A stretch of DNA of 64,000 nt from Hesseltinella vesiculosa. Lineage: Eukaryota > Mucoromycota > Mucoromycetes > Mucorales > Cunninghamellaceae. Below the pieces are notes generated by a model. The model was not told the origin of the DNA. It saw only the letters and a program-made list of their open reading frames with translations, and did no database searches. Location of the stretch: NCBI GenBank assembly GCA_002104935.1, contig MCGT01000004.1, forward strand, positions 744,001 through 808,000, in the 5' to 3' direction. The position numbers and the translations under genes are program-made. This document shows positions 10,869 through 22,168 of the stretch, in pieces (positions within the stretch are counted from its first letter, which is position 1; each line of letters opens with the position of its first letter).

Positions 10869-11743
10869 ATGAATACCTTTTTCAACAAACTCATGTATAA
10901 ATCTTACGAACCTACGCCTCAACCTTGTCAAGTCTATGGCTACTCTGACGACACTTTTATGAAGCCCGATACTTCCCTGTCGAACAATGACTCGTACATT
11001 TCCACATGCTCCTCTTCTTGTTCTTCCACCTCGTCTTTGCCTTTTCAAGACACCTGGTCAAGCCCACATACCCAAAGTAAGTCCATTGATCTTATGAAAA
11101 AAAGACCTGACCCCTCTTTTGTTTCCTCATAGCTTCATTGGGCTTGAACAGTTTTGACCAACCCATGGTGATGGACCCCACCCCTTCTCAATCCACTGAA
11201 ATGTGGGTCTACTCCAACATGCAGGACTTCACCTTGAACGAACCATTGGAACATCACTCGCCTATGGCCACACCTCAACAGCCCGAGTCACTACACTTCT
11301 CACCCCAATCCACCCACGATGACTACTGGCTCTCACCTATGACACCCGCTGTCGATGCCATCGACACCATGTACCAACCTCCCGTCATGTCCATGTATCT
11401 GCCAGCCTCCACTGCCCCTGTCGATATGGTCTACCCCACCTCGTTCTTTCCCTCTTCTCCTCCCACCATGCTCCCTTCCTCCTCCCCTGTGATGGACACC
11501 GCCTTCTCCGTCACCCACCCACTCTCCCCCAAAAAGAAATCCAAAAAGGTTCACCGATGCCCCCAATGCAACCACACCAGTAACCGTGCCAACAACATGA
11601 AGGAACACATCATGACCCATGATCCTAATCGACCAAAACTGTTTGCTTGCAACAGCTGCCACAAGCGATTCGCAAGGAAACACGATATGAAACGCCATAC
11701 AAAATCCCATGCCAAACTACCCAAGCGTCTTGTCAAGAAATGA
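10869..11743 (+). CDS. C2H2 zinc-finger transcription factor (two C-terminal fingers)
   Basis: Exons 10869-11076 and 11133-11743 (GTAAGT...ATAG) join in phase to give about 272 residues. The first 200 residues are rich in Ser, Pro, Thr and Met, and probably form a disordered activation region. A basic stretch 'SPKKKSKKVHR' leads into two C2H2 fingers near the C-terminus: 'CPQCNHTSNRANNMKEHIMTH' less its last residue, and 'CNSCHKRFARKHDMKRHTKS' plus His. The protein ends basic ('KLPKRLVKK'). Two-finger C-terminal layouts like this are common in fungal stress and development regulators (Msn2/Crz1-like), but the family cannot be fixed. A polyadenylation-like 'AATAAAA' follows near 11968. Confidence 0.88.
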
Positions 11744-11749
11744 TCCCCT

Positions 11750-14700
11750 CTCGCACTCTTTTTTTTATCCTCCTTGTAGATGCTCATCTCCATACTCATT
11801 ATACATATCATTTTTCCTTTTTTTTTTTTTTTTTACATATTCATATGCCCTATCTCATTCTCGCTTTGTAGCAACTTCTCTTTTTCTTTGTTGATATTGC
11901 CTTTTACCTGTGTACACTAATTTTCTTTCCTGCCTACCCTTTTTATATTTGATCCTTCTTGGCTTCAATAAAATACAAACACTATTCCTCGATTCCTCTT
12001 GTACATGCCCAACCTACGCCTTTTTTACAGCGTGATGTGTGATCGGTCCGACACCAAATGGGGAACGGAAAAAGGCAATATTTTTACCGAGGCAGAACCA
12101 CCCCCCCTCTAGGACCAAAACAAAACAAAAAAAAAACTCATGTGACATTCCTTTTGTGACACCTCGTCACCAAACTCGTAATGCTTTGATCACTCGGAAT
12201 ACGTGGCATTTCGCTTTTTTTTTTTTTTTGCTATAGCCCTCCTCCACGTTTTCTTATTGTAAAAGACCGCTGCCCCCCTTTTTTTTTTTCTTTTGATTTG
12301 TCACGATTTTTTTTTTCATTCATACTCTTGTAACGGCTGTTACTTTTAGCCACGGCTACGTCGTCGAGTACCGTCACCCCCCCCCCAACGGCGCATCGGG
12401 TAGCTTTCCGGTCAAAAAAAAATAGCCTCCGTCGACCATTTTTCCAGTGTTTTGTTGCTGGAACATCCCGGAAAAAAAAAACAAGACAAATATGGCAAAA
12501 TTTATCATCAGCGATTACAAAGAGCTGATCAACGCAGAAAATTTTGTTAGCCAGCCGCCATACTGGTCTCATTTGGCATGATCTAGTCCAGGGACGGAAA
12601 AAAAGCGTGCGTCAAATCCCCCTGTTGCTGATCAGCTCTTATTCGCTCGGTTTCTTCTTCATTCTGCAAAAGAAAGCTGTCGTTATTATCCATTTTTGAA
12701 TGGCCCGAAATTCCCCTCGCACGGCCTGGACTTGCAGTGTTCCAGAGGGGAACGAAAAATATCTTTGGCGGAGATCATTGCCTCTCTCGGCCGCCTTTCC
12801 TCGTCTCCTAAATGACCGATACCCATCAAGACTGCTTTACTGTACACATCGACGTCCTGTCATGCCAAAACACATCTTCAACAAGGTTCAGGAGCACAGA
12901 AATGCCAAGATGACGTTTCACAAATAAAAAACCCCCTGGTCTTCCCACCTTTTTTCGCCCTGGAATGAATCATGAAATTGGGCTTCCGCCGCATAAAAGC
13001 GATGAGTCAAAGCAGATGAGTCAAAGGTATGGAACAAGATCAAAATCAAAATAAACAAGCCCTCATGGTAGCATCCTTGGTAAACCTACGTCGACCCCTA
13101 TTTTTTATGTGGTGGAAGCTGGCAAAGGTTCTTGGCAGTAACAGGATCAAAGCGAAATCCGGTCGGTGCGCCTTGGCATTTTTTTTTTAATTGGGATGCT
13201 CACCAGCCACTTTTATGGGTTCAACTGTTATAGACAGGCAGGAATTTTCCTCACGTTCCTTTTTGGGGGGGTCTTTTTTAATAAGGTGAGCAAGGTCATG
13301 GCTGAGATCCTTCACTCCATACCCAACCACCATTGTAGGATTGTGTCACATTTGCAAATCAAATCAAAAAAAAAAAAAAAAAAAAATGCCAAGGCACTCC
13401 GTCACCTTTGGCGTTTCAATGCCTTTTCTTGGATCTATCCAGTGTTGTGACCACCTTGGCAAAAGGAAAAAAAAAAAAAAAAAAAAAGTCGTTTGAACAT
13501 GGCTCAGGTGCCGAAAAAAAAAAAAGAAGAAGACAACGGCCCTCCTCCCCCCCCCATTTGTTAAAAGTAATAAAAAACATCTGATTACTATCCTACTTCG
13601 GCCCTGCACTCTCTGATGAATAAAAAAAAAATTGCGGTAGCCATGCCCTATATCATAGCCATGCATCCTAATGCATCTCTGAGCAGCAATCCAGGTTTCA
13701 TAAAATGTCACACATATGGAAAAAGGCGACCACGGCTACCTGATTGGCAGATGATCACCAGAAACGAAATGGCAGCTGAGCGAAGAAAGAACAGAATGAC
13801 TGCGACAGTATCCTTCCCCCAACATCCTCGGCATTTATTTCAGAATCATGCTTCTTTTCTCTACAAGGTGACCAATTTTCGTTTATCTAGAACAAGAATT
13901 GAGCAAGTTTTTCTTTACAAGCTGTCTGCATGTCTGAGTCTGGTTTTAAATTCCCCAAAACAGACGTGGCTTTGCGGCCTTCCTGTGTCTTTCGCCTTGG
14001 TCTATTGCAATGGCCATTTTTTCAGGAGTGACTCCATTTGAAAATAAGGCGAACGGGATTCATCCTGTACTGGTAAAACACGCTACGAGCGGGTTTGCGG
14101 CGATCTATTTCGTAGTGGATGGGGTAGCGGTTTTTTTTTTTTTTCGTTGGGGCATTGTCTTATTTTTCTACAAACTGTTTCGTTTGAACGGTTTTCTTTT
14201 AAAATAAGACAAGAAAATGTCGATAGGTCGCTGCTGCTATTTGGAGTGACACACAAAACATGATGACTATAGGCATACCATTGGCCACACACGGGGATGG
14301 CAAATCAGATTAGACGCGAGAAATGACGTGAAGCACCAGTGTAACGTTTAAGCACGCGAATTACTTGGATTGACAGAGTGGAAAACGTTGCCTGCCTGGT
14401 AAAACTTTTGCACTGGGGGGGTGATGGTTTAGAAAAGCGGATGCCAATCTTTCTCAGGTGACGGGGCCGGGACTCCTGGGGCCCTTCTTTTTTTTGCCGA
14501 TGATGGTTTCGGCTTTTCTTGACCCTACATGCCCCACTGCATGCCCGATCTACATTAATGATCAAGAAAGCAAATATGGACAAGGCTGCTTATTGTGTTT
14601 CATTCTTCGGGACTTCTTTTCCACCTAGAATGGCCAAATGCTAATGACCAATGCAAAGATCTTCTCTGTATGAGCCGCTAAAGATTTGTCATGGAGGAAC

Positions 14701-16365
14701 GAAAAAAAAAAGGAGGTAGCCCCAACTGCCTGGCGTGAGTCAGCAATGTTTGAGATTCGTATTGGTCAACCTTGATGCATTTCTGGGAAGGCACTGTGAC
14801 GCCCAAGGCTTAAACAAAGCAGGCAGTGATGAAGAAGTACGATCGGTGATGACTGCTGATGACTAAGCTATCTGTGAAAGTTTGCCTCAAGGCAAAAAAT
14901 ACAGGGTTCCCATCATTTGGCCGGAATCAGGTCAGGAATCAGGTTTAGGTTTGAGCCGTGAATCATTTTTTAACAGACAAACCAAACGGGTGAACCACCA
15001 AATTATTTTCTAGAGCACACGGGACCTTTTCTTGTGCGTGCAAGTCAAACAGTGAACTGGAGGGGTGAACAAAACTGCGTGATTTTTAAAGTCTGACATT
15101 GACGAGTTGCTTTTGTCAAGCCAAGCTGAAGAGGTGTTGGATCAGTCTGTCAATGGTGGCAGTGACTTTGGGCTATTGGACTACTTTTTAATGTCGAGGT
15201 TGGCTGCTGCATTGGCCAGAAATGGAAGGCGCTCAACGGAATTTGAATTTGAATTTGACAATCCAATTCTTCATTTTGAAAAAAAAAAAAAAAAAACCAG
15301 ATGCTACACAGCACTTTTGAGTGATCAGATGGGTCTGATATTTTATAATGGTATGCAAATGCATGAATGATGATAGAGCTGAAAAAACCACGTTGATTGG
15401 TGAAAGTCGACCAGCCAACTTTTGAACAATTTTATTTTGACACATCCGATTCCTCCGCTAAAAAAAAAACGAAAAACCCACCATTTTCCACAGGGGGTCC
15501 CCAAGCGATCTGAGCAAAAATCACAGTGCAAACCCGTTCTAAATAAATTTACCTCGCACTTTTGCACATGTATTCAAAAGGATGAGAACTGACTCAATCC
15601 AACTATCTAAAATACAATCACCTCCAAAGTTACCCAAATGTCCCCAACGTCTTCCCAAGCAATCAAAATGTCCAGAGCCCAACCTTGTCCAAAGCATGCC
15701 AAACCCGATTTTCAACCCGATTTAATGAATATCGCACGGTTTCCTTGATCAAAGTCGCATGTCATCCAAAGGGTTCAAAGTCCCAAACTTCAACCTGATT
15801 AATGAAACACCTATCAGTGTAGCACGATGTAGGGCTGGATCCGCCATTCTGTTCGCTTCTTTGAAGAAAGAAAAAAACCTTTAGGAGGTAGAGGGACATG
15901 TTTTTTGGCCAACGCCATGAGTACGTTTTCGGTGCCCTGAACTCTCAGGACCTGGCCAACCATTGGCAGTAGCTGTGTAGCATTGTGGCGACGGTCTTGT
16001 GCAAGGTGAGCAGATTATCAGATAGCTGCCATTTGAAAATCATGCGCCTAGGCCAAACTCTAGGATTCAGGCACCCTGAGAGTACAGTACATGCACTCGA
16101 CGATATATCACTCGGACAAACACAAGCAGCAAGAAGAGAGAGGCGTTGATGAGTAACAAGGTAAGCCACTTTAGTCGGCCAACGTGCAACGCATCCTTTT
16201 TTTTCTTCCTTTTCCCAACCAACGGCAAAGGGGAAAAGCGCGGGTCGGGTAAATTTTTGAAACTCCATCGACAATGTTCGAACAAAAAAGAACGAGGGGC
16301 CGGCTTCATTCTTTGTTTCTTGTTATTTTTTTCCTCTTAAACCCTCTTTTTTATTTTCACTTTTT
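11750..16365. other. Long gene-poor region
   Basis: About 4.6 kb without a recognisable gene. It holds many homopolymer A or T runs and a copy of the dispersed repeat (about 14988-15600). The short direct repeat 'GGAATCAGGT' occurs twice near 14930. Open frames up to 141 codons (e.g. 13616-14041) look random in composition. The last 50 bp before 16372 are T-rich and form the leader of the G6PD gene. Confidence 0.45.
14988..15600 (+). repeat. Dispersed repeat family, copy A
   Basis: The stretch starts with 'GAACCACCAAATTATTTTC' followed by 'AGAGCACACGG...CTTGTGCGTGCAAGTCAAACAG'-like sequence. It aligns over most of its length with 29993-30690, and parts match 44470-44690 and 56455-56620. The best conserved block is 15300-15407, where 'CACAGCACTTTTGAGTGATC' and 'GCAAATGCATGAATGATGAT' recur. 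It is followed by 'TTTTGACACATCCGATTCCT' and 'AAAAATCACAGTGCAAA'. Copies differ by many substitutions and indels. No coding capacity or clear terminal repeats were seen. Confidence 0.6.
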
Positions 16366-16371
16366 TATAAT

Positions 16372-17956
16372 ATGGATGCCCTCGAACAAATGCGCCATCA
16401 AGTAATGAAGGAGCTTGGAGGATCCGTCACCATTGTAGGCAAGTCCTTTCATTGACGCTTCATTACCCCCTTATCTCTTTTTTTTTTCTTTTTCGTGCCA
16501 TCCAGTTCTTGGAGCTTCAGGGGATCTGGCGAAGAAAAAAACATACCCTGCCCTGTTTGGCTTATACCGCAACGGCTTCCTTCCTGAACAAACACATATT
16601 GTAGGCTATGCTCGCAGCTCATTGGACCTGAACACATTCATCGAACGAGTGACGGAACATATCAAGGTGACGGGCGACGACGCTGCCTTGCTCACACGCT
16701 TCGTGGCCAAGCTGTCTTATATCTCGGGTAGCTACAGCAATGACGAAGGGTTCCAAGCCCTGAACGATCATGTATCAAGCTGGGAGCAACACCAGGAAAC
16801 CTGTCACCGTGTGTTCTACATGGCGCTGCCTCCTTCGGTGTTTGTGGAGGTGGCCCGGGGTCTGAAACGGAACGTGTATAACAGCAGAGGCTCCAACCGG
16901 ATCATTGTTGAAAAGCCGTTTGGTCGCGACCTGGACTCGTCTCGCGAACTTGGCAAACAGCTGAGCCAACTCTTTGACGAGCTTGAAATCTACCGCATCG
17001 ATCACTACCTGGGCAAGGAAATGGTCAAGAACGTGATGACGGTGCGCTTTGCCAACATTTTCTTCTCCCAAATCTGGAACCGGATGAACGTAGACAACAT
17101 CCAAATCACCTTCAAGGAACCCTTCGGCACCGAAGGACGGGGCGGCTATTTTGATGACTTTGGGATTATCCGCGACGTGATGCAAAACCATCTCCTACAG
17201 GTCCTGACCCTGATTGCCATGGAACCCCCCATCTCCACCGACAGCGAGGCGATCCGGGATGAAAAGGTCAAGGTGTTGCGCTGCATCCCGCCGATTTCCT
17301 TGGACGACACGTTGCTTGGCCAATATGTCGGCACGGAGGACGGCAGCAAGCCAGGCTACTTGGACGATGACAGCCTGTCCAACAAGAACAGCAAGACGCC
17401 CACCTTCGCCTCCACCGTGCTCTGGGTCCAGAACGAACGCTGGGAAGGCGTGCCGTTTATTCTCAAGGCTGGCAAGGCGTTGAACGCGGCCAAGGTGGAG
17501 GTGCGCATCCAGTTCCGCAACGTGGCTGGCAGCATCTACCGAGGCGCAGCGCGAAATGAACTGGTGCTGAAGGTCCAGCCTGACGAGGCTGTGTATGTGA
17601 AATTTAATAACAAGCTACCTGGCCTGTCTTATGACACGATCCAGACAGATCTCGACTTGTCCTACCGCCACCGTTACACGGATCTTCGTATTCCTGATGC
17701 CTATGAATCCTTGATCCTAGACGTCCTGCGCAACGACCATTCCAACTTTGTCCGCCACGACGAATTGGACGCCTCTTGGAAAATTTTTACACCGCTACTC
17801 CACCAGATCGACCAGCATGATCCCGCTTTGGAAATCCACCCCTACACCTATGGCTCCCGTGGGCCTCAAGCTTTGGACGCCTTTGTTGCTCGCTATGGCT
17901 ATGACCGCTCCACGTCAGACTATGAATGGCCGGTCCAAAATCTGAAAAACAAATAA
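16372..17956 (+). CDS. ZWF1: Glucose-6-phosphate 1-dehydrogenase
   Basis: The enzyme oxidises glucose 6-phosphate to 6-phosphogluconolactone with NADP+. It is the first step of the oxidative pentose phosphate pathway and acts in the cytosol. Exons 16372-16438 and 16506-17956 give 505 residues, a normal length for the family. The N-terminal NADP-binding motif 'VVLGASGDLAKKK' (residues ~22-34) is built across the splice. 'EKPFG' (~158-162) and the active-site signature 'RIDHYLGKE' (~186-194, catalytic His) are intact. The intron between the exons must use a GC donor (G|GCAAGT) to keep the frame; the GT two bases earlier in the exon breaks it. The coding exon is richer in G+C than its surroundings, which suggests high expression. 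Confidence 0.97.
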
Positions 17957-18142
17957 AACAGGCAAACATTTTTTACTGTATGGATATTCACAATTGACAA
18001 AAAGGGGAATTCTTAGAGACGTGGGGCAGGTGGGAATACGCGGGGGATAAATTATGCAAACAACGGTACAACATGAGAAGTGAAGGGATATAAATGAATG
18101 GTTCATGCAAAAGGAAGGTATGAGGAGCAGCTTCAAGGAAAT

Positions 18143-18192
<50 letters not shown>

Positions 18193-18306
18193 AGTGACAA
18201 GGGGGACAGCTGTCTAGTCTAGAATGAAAAATAGAAAGGAAAGAGGGCATATGACGTGGGTTGATCACGGAGGAGGAATAACATATGGGCAAAAATAAAA
18301 GAGAGG
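17957..18306. other. Convergent 3' flank of G6PD and the coiled-coil gene
   Basis: No gene. It contains the TG microsatellite and 'AATAAA'-like stretches on both strands ('AATAAACTG' near 18140, 'AATAAAAG' near 18294) that could serve polyadenylation of the two convergent genes. Confidence 0.45.
18147..18191 (+). repeat. (TG)n microsatellite
   Basis: An uninterrupted TG dinucleotide run of about 22 units lies in the 3' flank of the G6PD gene, about 190 bp after the stop. It is likely polymorphic in length and could form Z-DNA. No function is implied. Confidence 0.95.
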
Positions 18307-19645
18307 TTAATTTTGCCATTTGGGACCGTGGCCAGATTTTGGCCGCGAGGTCCAAGAACGTTGCATAGGTCGAGAAGCGAGTGAGGGTGTAGGGGAGGCG
18401 GGTCTAGAATGGAGAATGGATGGGTTGGCAGTGATCAACACGGCGGGGGAGGATTGGCGTGATAGAGATCGTTGCATGGCTGTTCTTTTTCGAGGACTGG
18501 TGGCCATGGATGGGGTGGGCTGGATTGAGTGGACGGTATGGCTGAATGGCTCGTCACGGGTATAGTTTGTCAAGACACGGCCTGTGGGTTTCGTTTTCAG
18601 TCGCACTGCATGCTCGGCTTGTTCTATCAAACCTAGGAGCATGCTGCGCAACCTTTGGAAGACTTGGTCATTGGCAACATCGTCCTCGGTCAATTCGTTG
18701 CTAAGCAACTGTTCCAGGCATTGCTCCTGTAGAAGCGAAATAAAAAAAAATGTAAACGATGGATTCTCCTTTCTTTTCAATGTAGCTTACCTTTCCCATG
18801 TCCTTATCCGAGACAGGTGACAATGGCCAGTCATTACTGAATTCGTAAAAAAAAAAAAAAAAAAAAAAAAAAGGAGTTCAATGCGCGAGGAGCGGAGAGG
18901 TTTCTTCTTTTGCTCCAATCTTACATTTGTAGCTGCTTTTCCAACTCTGCAATACGTTCGGCTTGCTGCAGAACTTTTGATTCCAACGTTGCATTCAAGG
19001 TCAATAGCGAAGCCTTTTCGATTTCTAAATCAGCAATCTAAAAATAAAAAGGTTAAAAAAACCCATTCCCTATGCACTTCCCAACAAAACCCCTCCCCTT
19101 TTTTTTTTTTTTTTTTTTACTTTTCGGTTTGTTCGGGCATCTTCATCATTAACTCTACTGACAAGTTCGCCCCGTTTGTTCATGATGGTGCCATTCTTGA
19201 CTTTGGCTACGATTTGCATGGTTGATACGTCTTCGTCTTGTGAGTCTTCATTGTCGGTATCACCATCGATACTGTCATACTCGTCGTCTGACTCGATATC
19301 ATCCTCATCCTGAGGAGGCGTTGCAGGGTCTTCAATGTCCGGTCGATGGGTTGGTAGCACACGAAAAAAATTTTGGCCTATGGGTGCTGATTTGAACCAA
19401 GGAGAGGACTGAAAAGGAGCAAGGGTATTGAGCAAGGTAGCATTCAGCCGGTGTGTGTTGTTGGAGCCTCCAGATAAGGTGGAGATTGTCGATGGCACAG
19501 AAGATGACGAGGAGCTGCTAGAATAAGACTGGTTGTTCCATTGCGATTTCCAACTGTTAGGACGTATGATATTGACCGCTTTTGGACTTGTTGGTGACAT
19601 GGGTGGTGTCCTTGGTAATGGAGCCCCTTGATTGTGCAATAGCAT
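18307..19645 (-). CDS. Acidic, coiled-coil protein of unknown function
   Basis: Exons 19645-19121, 19037-18925, 18836-18791 and 18726-18307 join in phase to give about 367 residues. The N-terminal part is Ser/Pro-rich, with an eight-Ser run. A strongly acidic stretch follows (residues ~115-155, 'DEDDIESDDEYDSIDGDTDN'). A leucine-heptad helix then spans exon 2 ('IADLEIEKASLLTLNATLES', then 'VLQQAERIAELEKQLQ'). Exon 4 begins with a second helical segment ('EQCLEQLLSNELTEDDVAND') and ends in a basic, Ser/Pro-rich tail with 'SPRKRTAMQRSLSRQSS'. It may be a cytoskeletal or polarity adaptor, but I do not recognise a family and no enzyme motif is present. Confidence 0.7.
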
Positions 19646-20262
19646 AAAAAAAATGGAGGGGAAAAAAAGAAAGAAAAAAAAAAGGGGAGTAACCAAATAA
19701 AAAAGAAAGAAAAACAAAAAAGACAGGCAGCTCTTTTTTTTTTTGTTTTTTTCCCATTTTTCATGAGCAGATCCAACTACCGTTTATTGTGGAACGATGA
19801 GCCAGCTTAGAGTCATGGCCACTCTCATGGCATTTGATTGGGACAATTGACTTGTTCTTTTTTGGCTGGAGTGCCTGACTCCACAAGCGCGTTGGAGCTA
19901 ATCTTGTAGCTGCTACACAAATCTAATAATCGACATTCAACATTTTTGTTACTCCTATTTTCGAGCGGGTAAGAAGAAAGAGAAATCCGAATGAGCTTCT
20001 CTTTTTCTTTACGCAGAAAATAAAAAAAGGCACGTGCCCACCCTGCGTTTACCAATCAAAATTTCCAGCATCTCATCTTCCCATCCTGGTCCTCACCATG
20101 CTAACCTGTCGAGCCCAAAAGCGTCACAGCACACAAGACAGAGTGACGCTTGAGTGACACATAAAGGTTCAATGATTACACCCCAATACACATGCTCTTT
20201 GTTTTTATTTTAGTGTTGCACAAAAATGAGGAATCAAAATTTGCTGACACGCAAAAAAGGCA
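19646..20262. other. Intergenic spacer between coiled-coil gene and SWC4
   Basis: The left part (19646-19790) is A-rich on the plus strand, i.e. a T-rich leader for the minus-strand coiled-coil gene. The rest shows no gene. Confidence 0.4.
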
Positions 20263-20265
20263 CCG

Positions 20266-22015
20266 TCATCCAGTAGCTGACGTCCTTCGGCGTTTCTAAG
20301 GCAACAGATTAAGTAACGAAAAGGTGGGCCAATGTGTGAGATGTACCTGAGAAATGCGATGTTCTACTTCCATTTTATCCACCGCCTTTTTCAATTCCAA
20401 CAATGTCGTGATAGAGTGCTCTAATACTTGGAAGCGTTGGCAAATGGCCGCTGTCGGCATCACAGGTCGTGACCCTAAGAAAAAAAAAAAAAAAGGCAAA
20501 TTAAAAATCATGCATTTAACCACGTTGCCCATGATGCCTTTCCTTTTCTTTTTTTTTTTACCTATACCCAATTCATTGAGAATCTTGAAGGATTTACTTT
20601 GAAGGTGCTGCTTCACGTTCGATAGCATTTGACTCTGTACTGCCACACCTGGTAACATTTTGGATTTGGCTTCCGCATCTATCCGAGAAGCTCAATGAGA
20701 TCATTCGTCGCCTTTTTTTTTTTTTTTTTTTTGTGCCTGAGCCTTGCCTTCTTTGTCCAGCTTTCTTTTTCGCTAAAATAAATAGTTGGGAATAAGATGA
20801 TGAGCCATGCAATGACGGGACAGCATCCAAAAAAGGAGGGATGTTATTCTCGTCTTACCTTTTTTTCTTTGGATGGGTCCTTGGGTTTGCCTTTTTTTTT
20901 GGTGAGGGGTATCAAGGCTTGTTGTTGTTGAGTATTTTGGTCCAGCAAGGTTCGTACATGATCACGTTCCTTGGCAAGTTTAGCCCGTTGTTGTTCCAAC
21001 CGTTGAACTTCGCCCGCGACATAGTCTTCTTGCTCTTGTTCTTCCTTGGTGCGAGCGAACAACACTCTCCGCGCATGTTTCCTCGCCACCTCGCGTTCCT
21101 TATTGAAGCTGTGTTCGTATGGCTGACCATGAATTTCATGCAGACGTTCCTGGACGGTGTAAAAGCGCTCTTTGATATCCTACGTTTCCCACGTACACCC
21201 AAAAAGAACAGGTCAGATAAAATCTATTCACAGCTCTTTTTTTTTTTTTTTTTTTTGTCCTTTTACCTCGATGGACCTCGGCCTTTGCGGATCAACGTCG
21301 AACCGATCAGCAATGACAGTAAATTTAAGGTCGTACTTGTCGCACAATCGCATCAAAACGTCGGTTTCTTCCTTTGACCATGAATGATCTATTCAGTAAA
21401 GAATTGTCAGTTCGGCGACGGCCTTTTTTTTTTTTCTTTTGTACACCTGCCTTTTAAATAGTTGTCATATTCGTCATTTGTGTAGTGAAGCATGTCGCGA
21501 GGAGAATCAAATCGACAAAAGGGATAGCCTTTACAAAAACACGACCTACTTGTAAGTCCTTGCGTTCTTCCTGTTCGCCAAGCTCTAGATACCTTACCTT
21601 TTTGATTAGCCTCCTTGGCCCTGATCCAATGGTAAAGCTCTAGATCATCGGATCGAGCAGGGTTTGTGAATGAGTGCAGTGCCCTTCAAAATCAAGTCAA
21701 AAAAGCACGTCAATATCAATGCAAGAGATGGGACGTCACCTACCAAGGCACAGCTTTCTTCTTGGTGGTGAATTTCGCTTTGTATGTTGGCTGTAAAAGT
21801 GATGCTGGTGGTGGTCCGCCAATCAATGAATAGAGTTCTCGACTGATACCCTCTGGACAAAGGGAAAAAAAAAGTGGTTAGGGACGACTGCATTCCTGGT
21901 GCTTCTTGTTTTTACCTGGCCGCTTTTCAATGGTCGGCTTTGCTTTCCTTGGAACATTGTCATTGGCTGTGGGTTTTCCGATTTCCAAGATGTCACGAAT
22001 ATCGGACCCACTCAT
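20266..22015 (-). CDS. SWC4: SWR1/NuA4 complex subunit SWC4 (DMAP1 homologue)
   Basis: Ten exons rebuild a 371-residue protein with every phase closed: 22015-21916, 21852-21744, 21683-21598, 21528-21451, 21388-21267, 21179-20859, 20772-20748, 20678-20562, 20474-20347 and 20295-20266. It begins 'MSGSDIRDILEIG', as in DMAP1/Swc4. The SANT/Myb-like region reads 'DHSWSKEETDVLMRLCDKYD' and continues 'FTVIADRFD'. A long basic coiled coil ('EEQEQEDYVAGEVQRLEQQR') and the C-terminal DMAP1 part ('SRPVMPTAAICQRF') follow. Swc4 is a shared subunit of the SWR1 remodeller (H2A.Z deposition) and the NuA4 acetyltransferase in the nucleus. Two introns need GC donors (at 21450 and 20747), and exon 7 is only 25 nt. 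It is transcribed divergently from the Sec39-like gene. Confidence 0.92.
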
Positions 22016-22168
22016 TTTCTTTAAACGAGATCAATGAGGAAAAAAAAAAAAAAAAAAATTGAAAAAGAAAGAAACAGCGGCGGGGAAACAAAGGCGCTGC
22101 TTTTCTGTTTGCAAAGGCAGGCGTGGCCACTTTTTTTTTTTTTTTGTCGCTCCTTTCTTTACTAACGA
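22016..22168. promoter_or_regulatory. Compact divergent promoter between SWC4 and the Sec39-like gene
   Basis: Only 153 bp separate the two start codons. The spacer has a run of about 18 A's near 22040-22057 and about 16 T's near 22131-22145 (plus strand). Such poly(dA:dT) tracts exclude nucleosomes, and they point outward towards each gene. No TATA box is seen. Confidence 0.6.

Noticed and set aside
13616..14041. Plus-strand frame of 141 codons in the gene desert
   Set aside because: Random composition, begins in an A-run, no domain.
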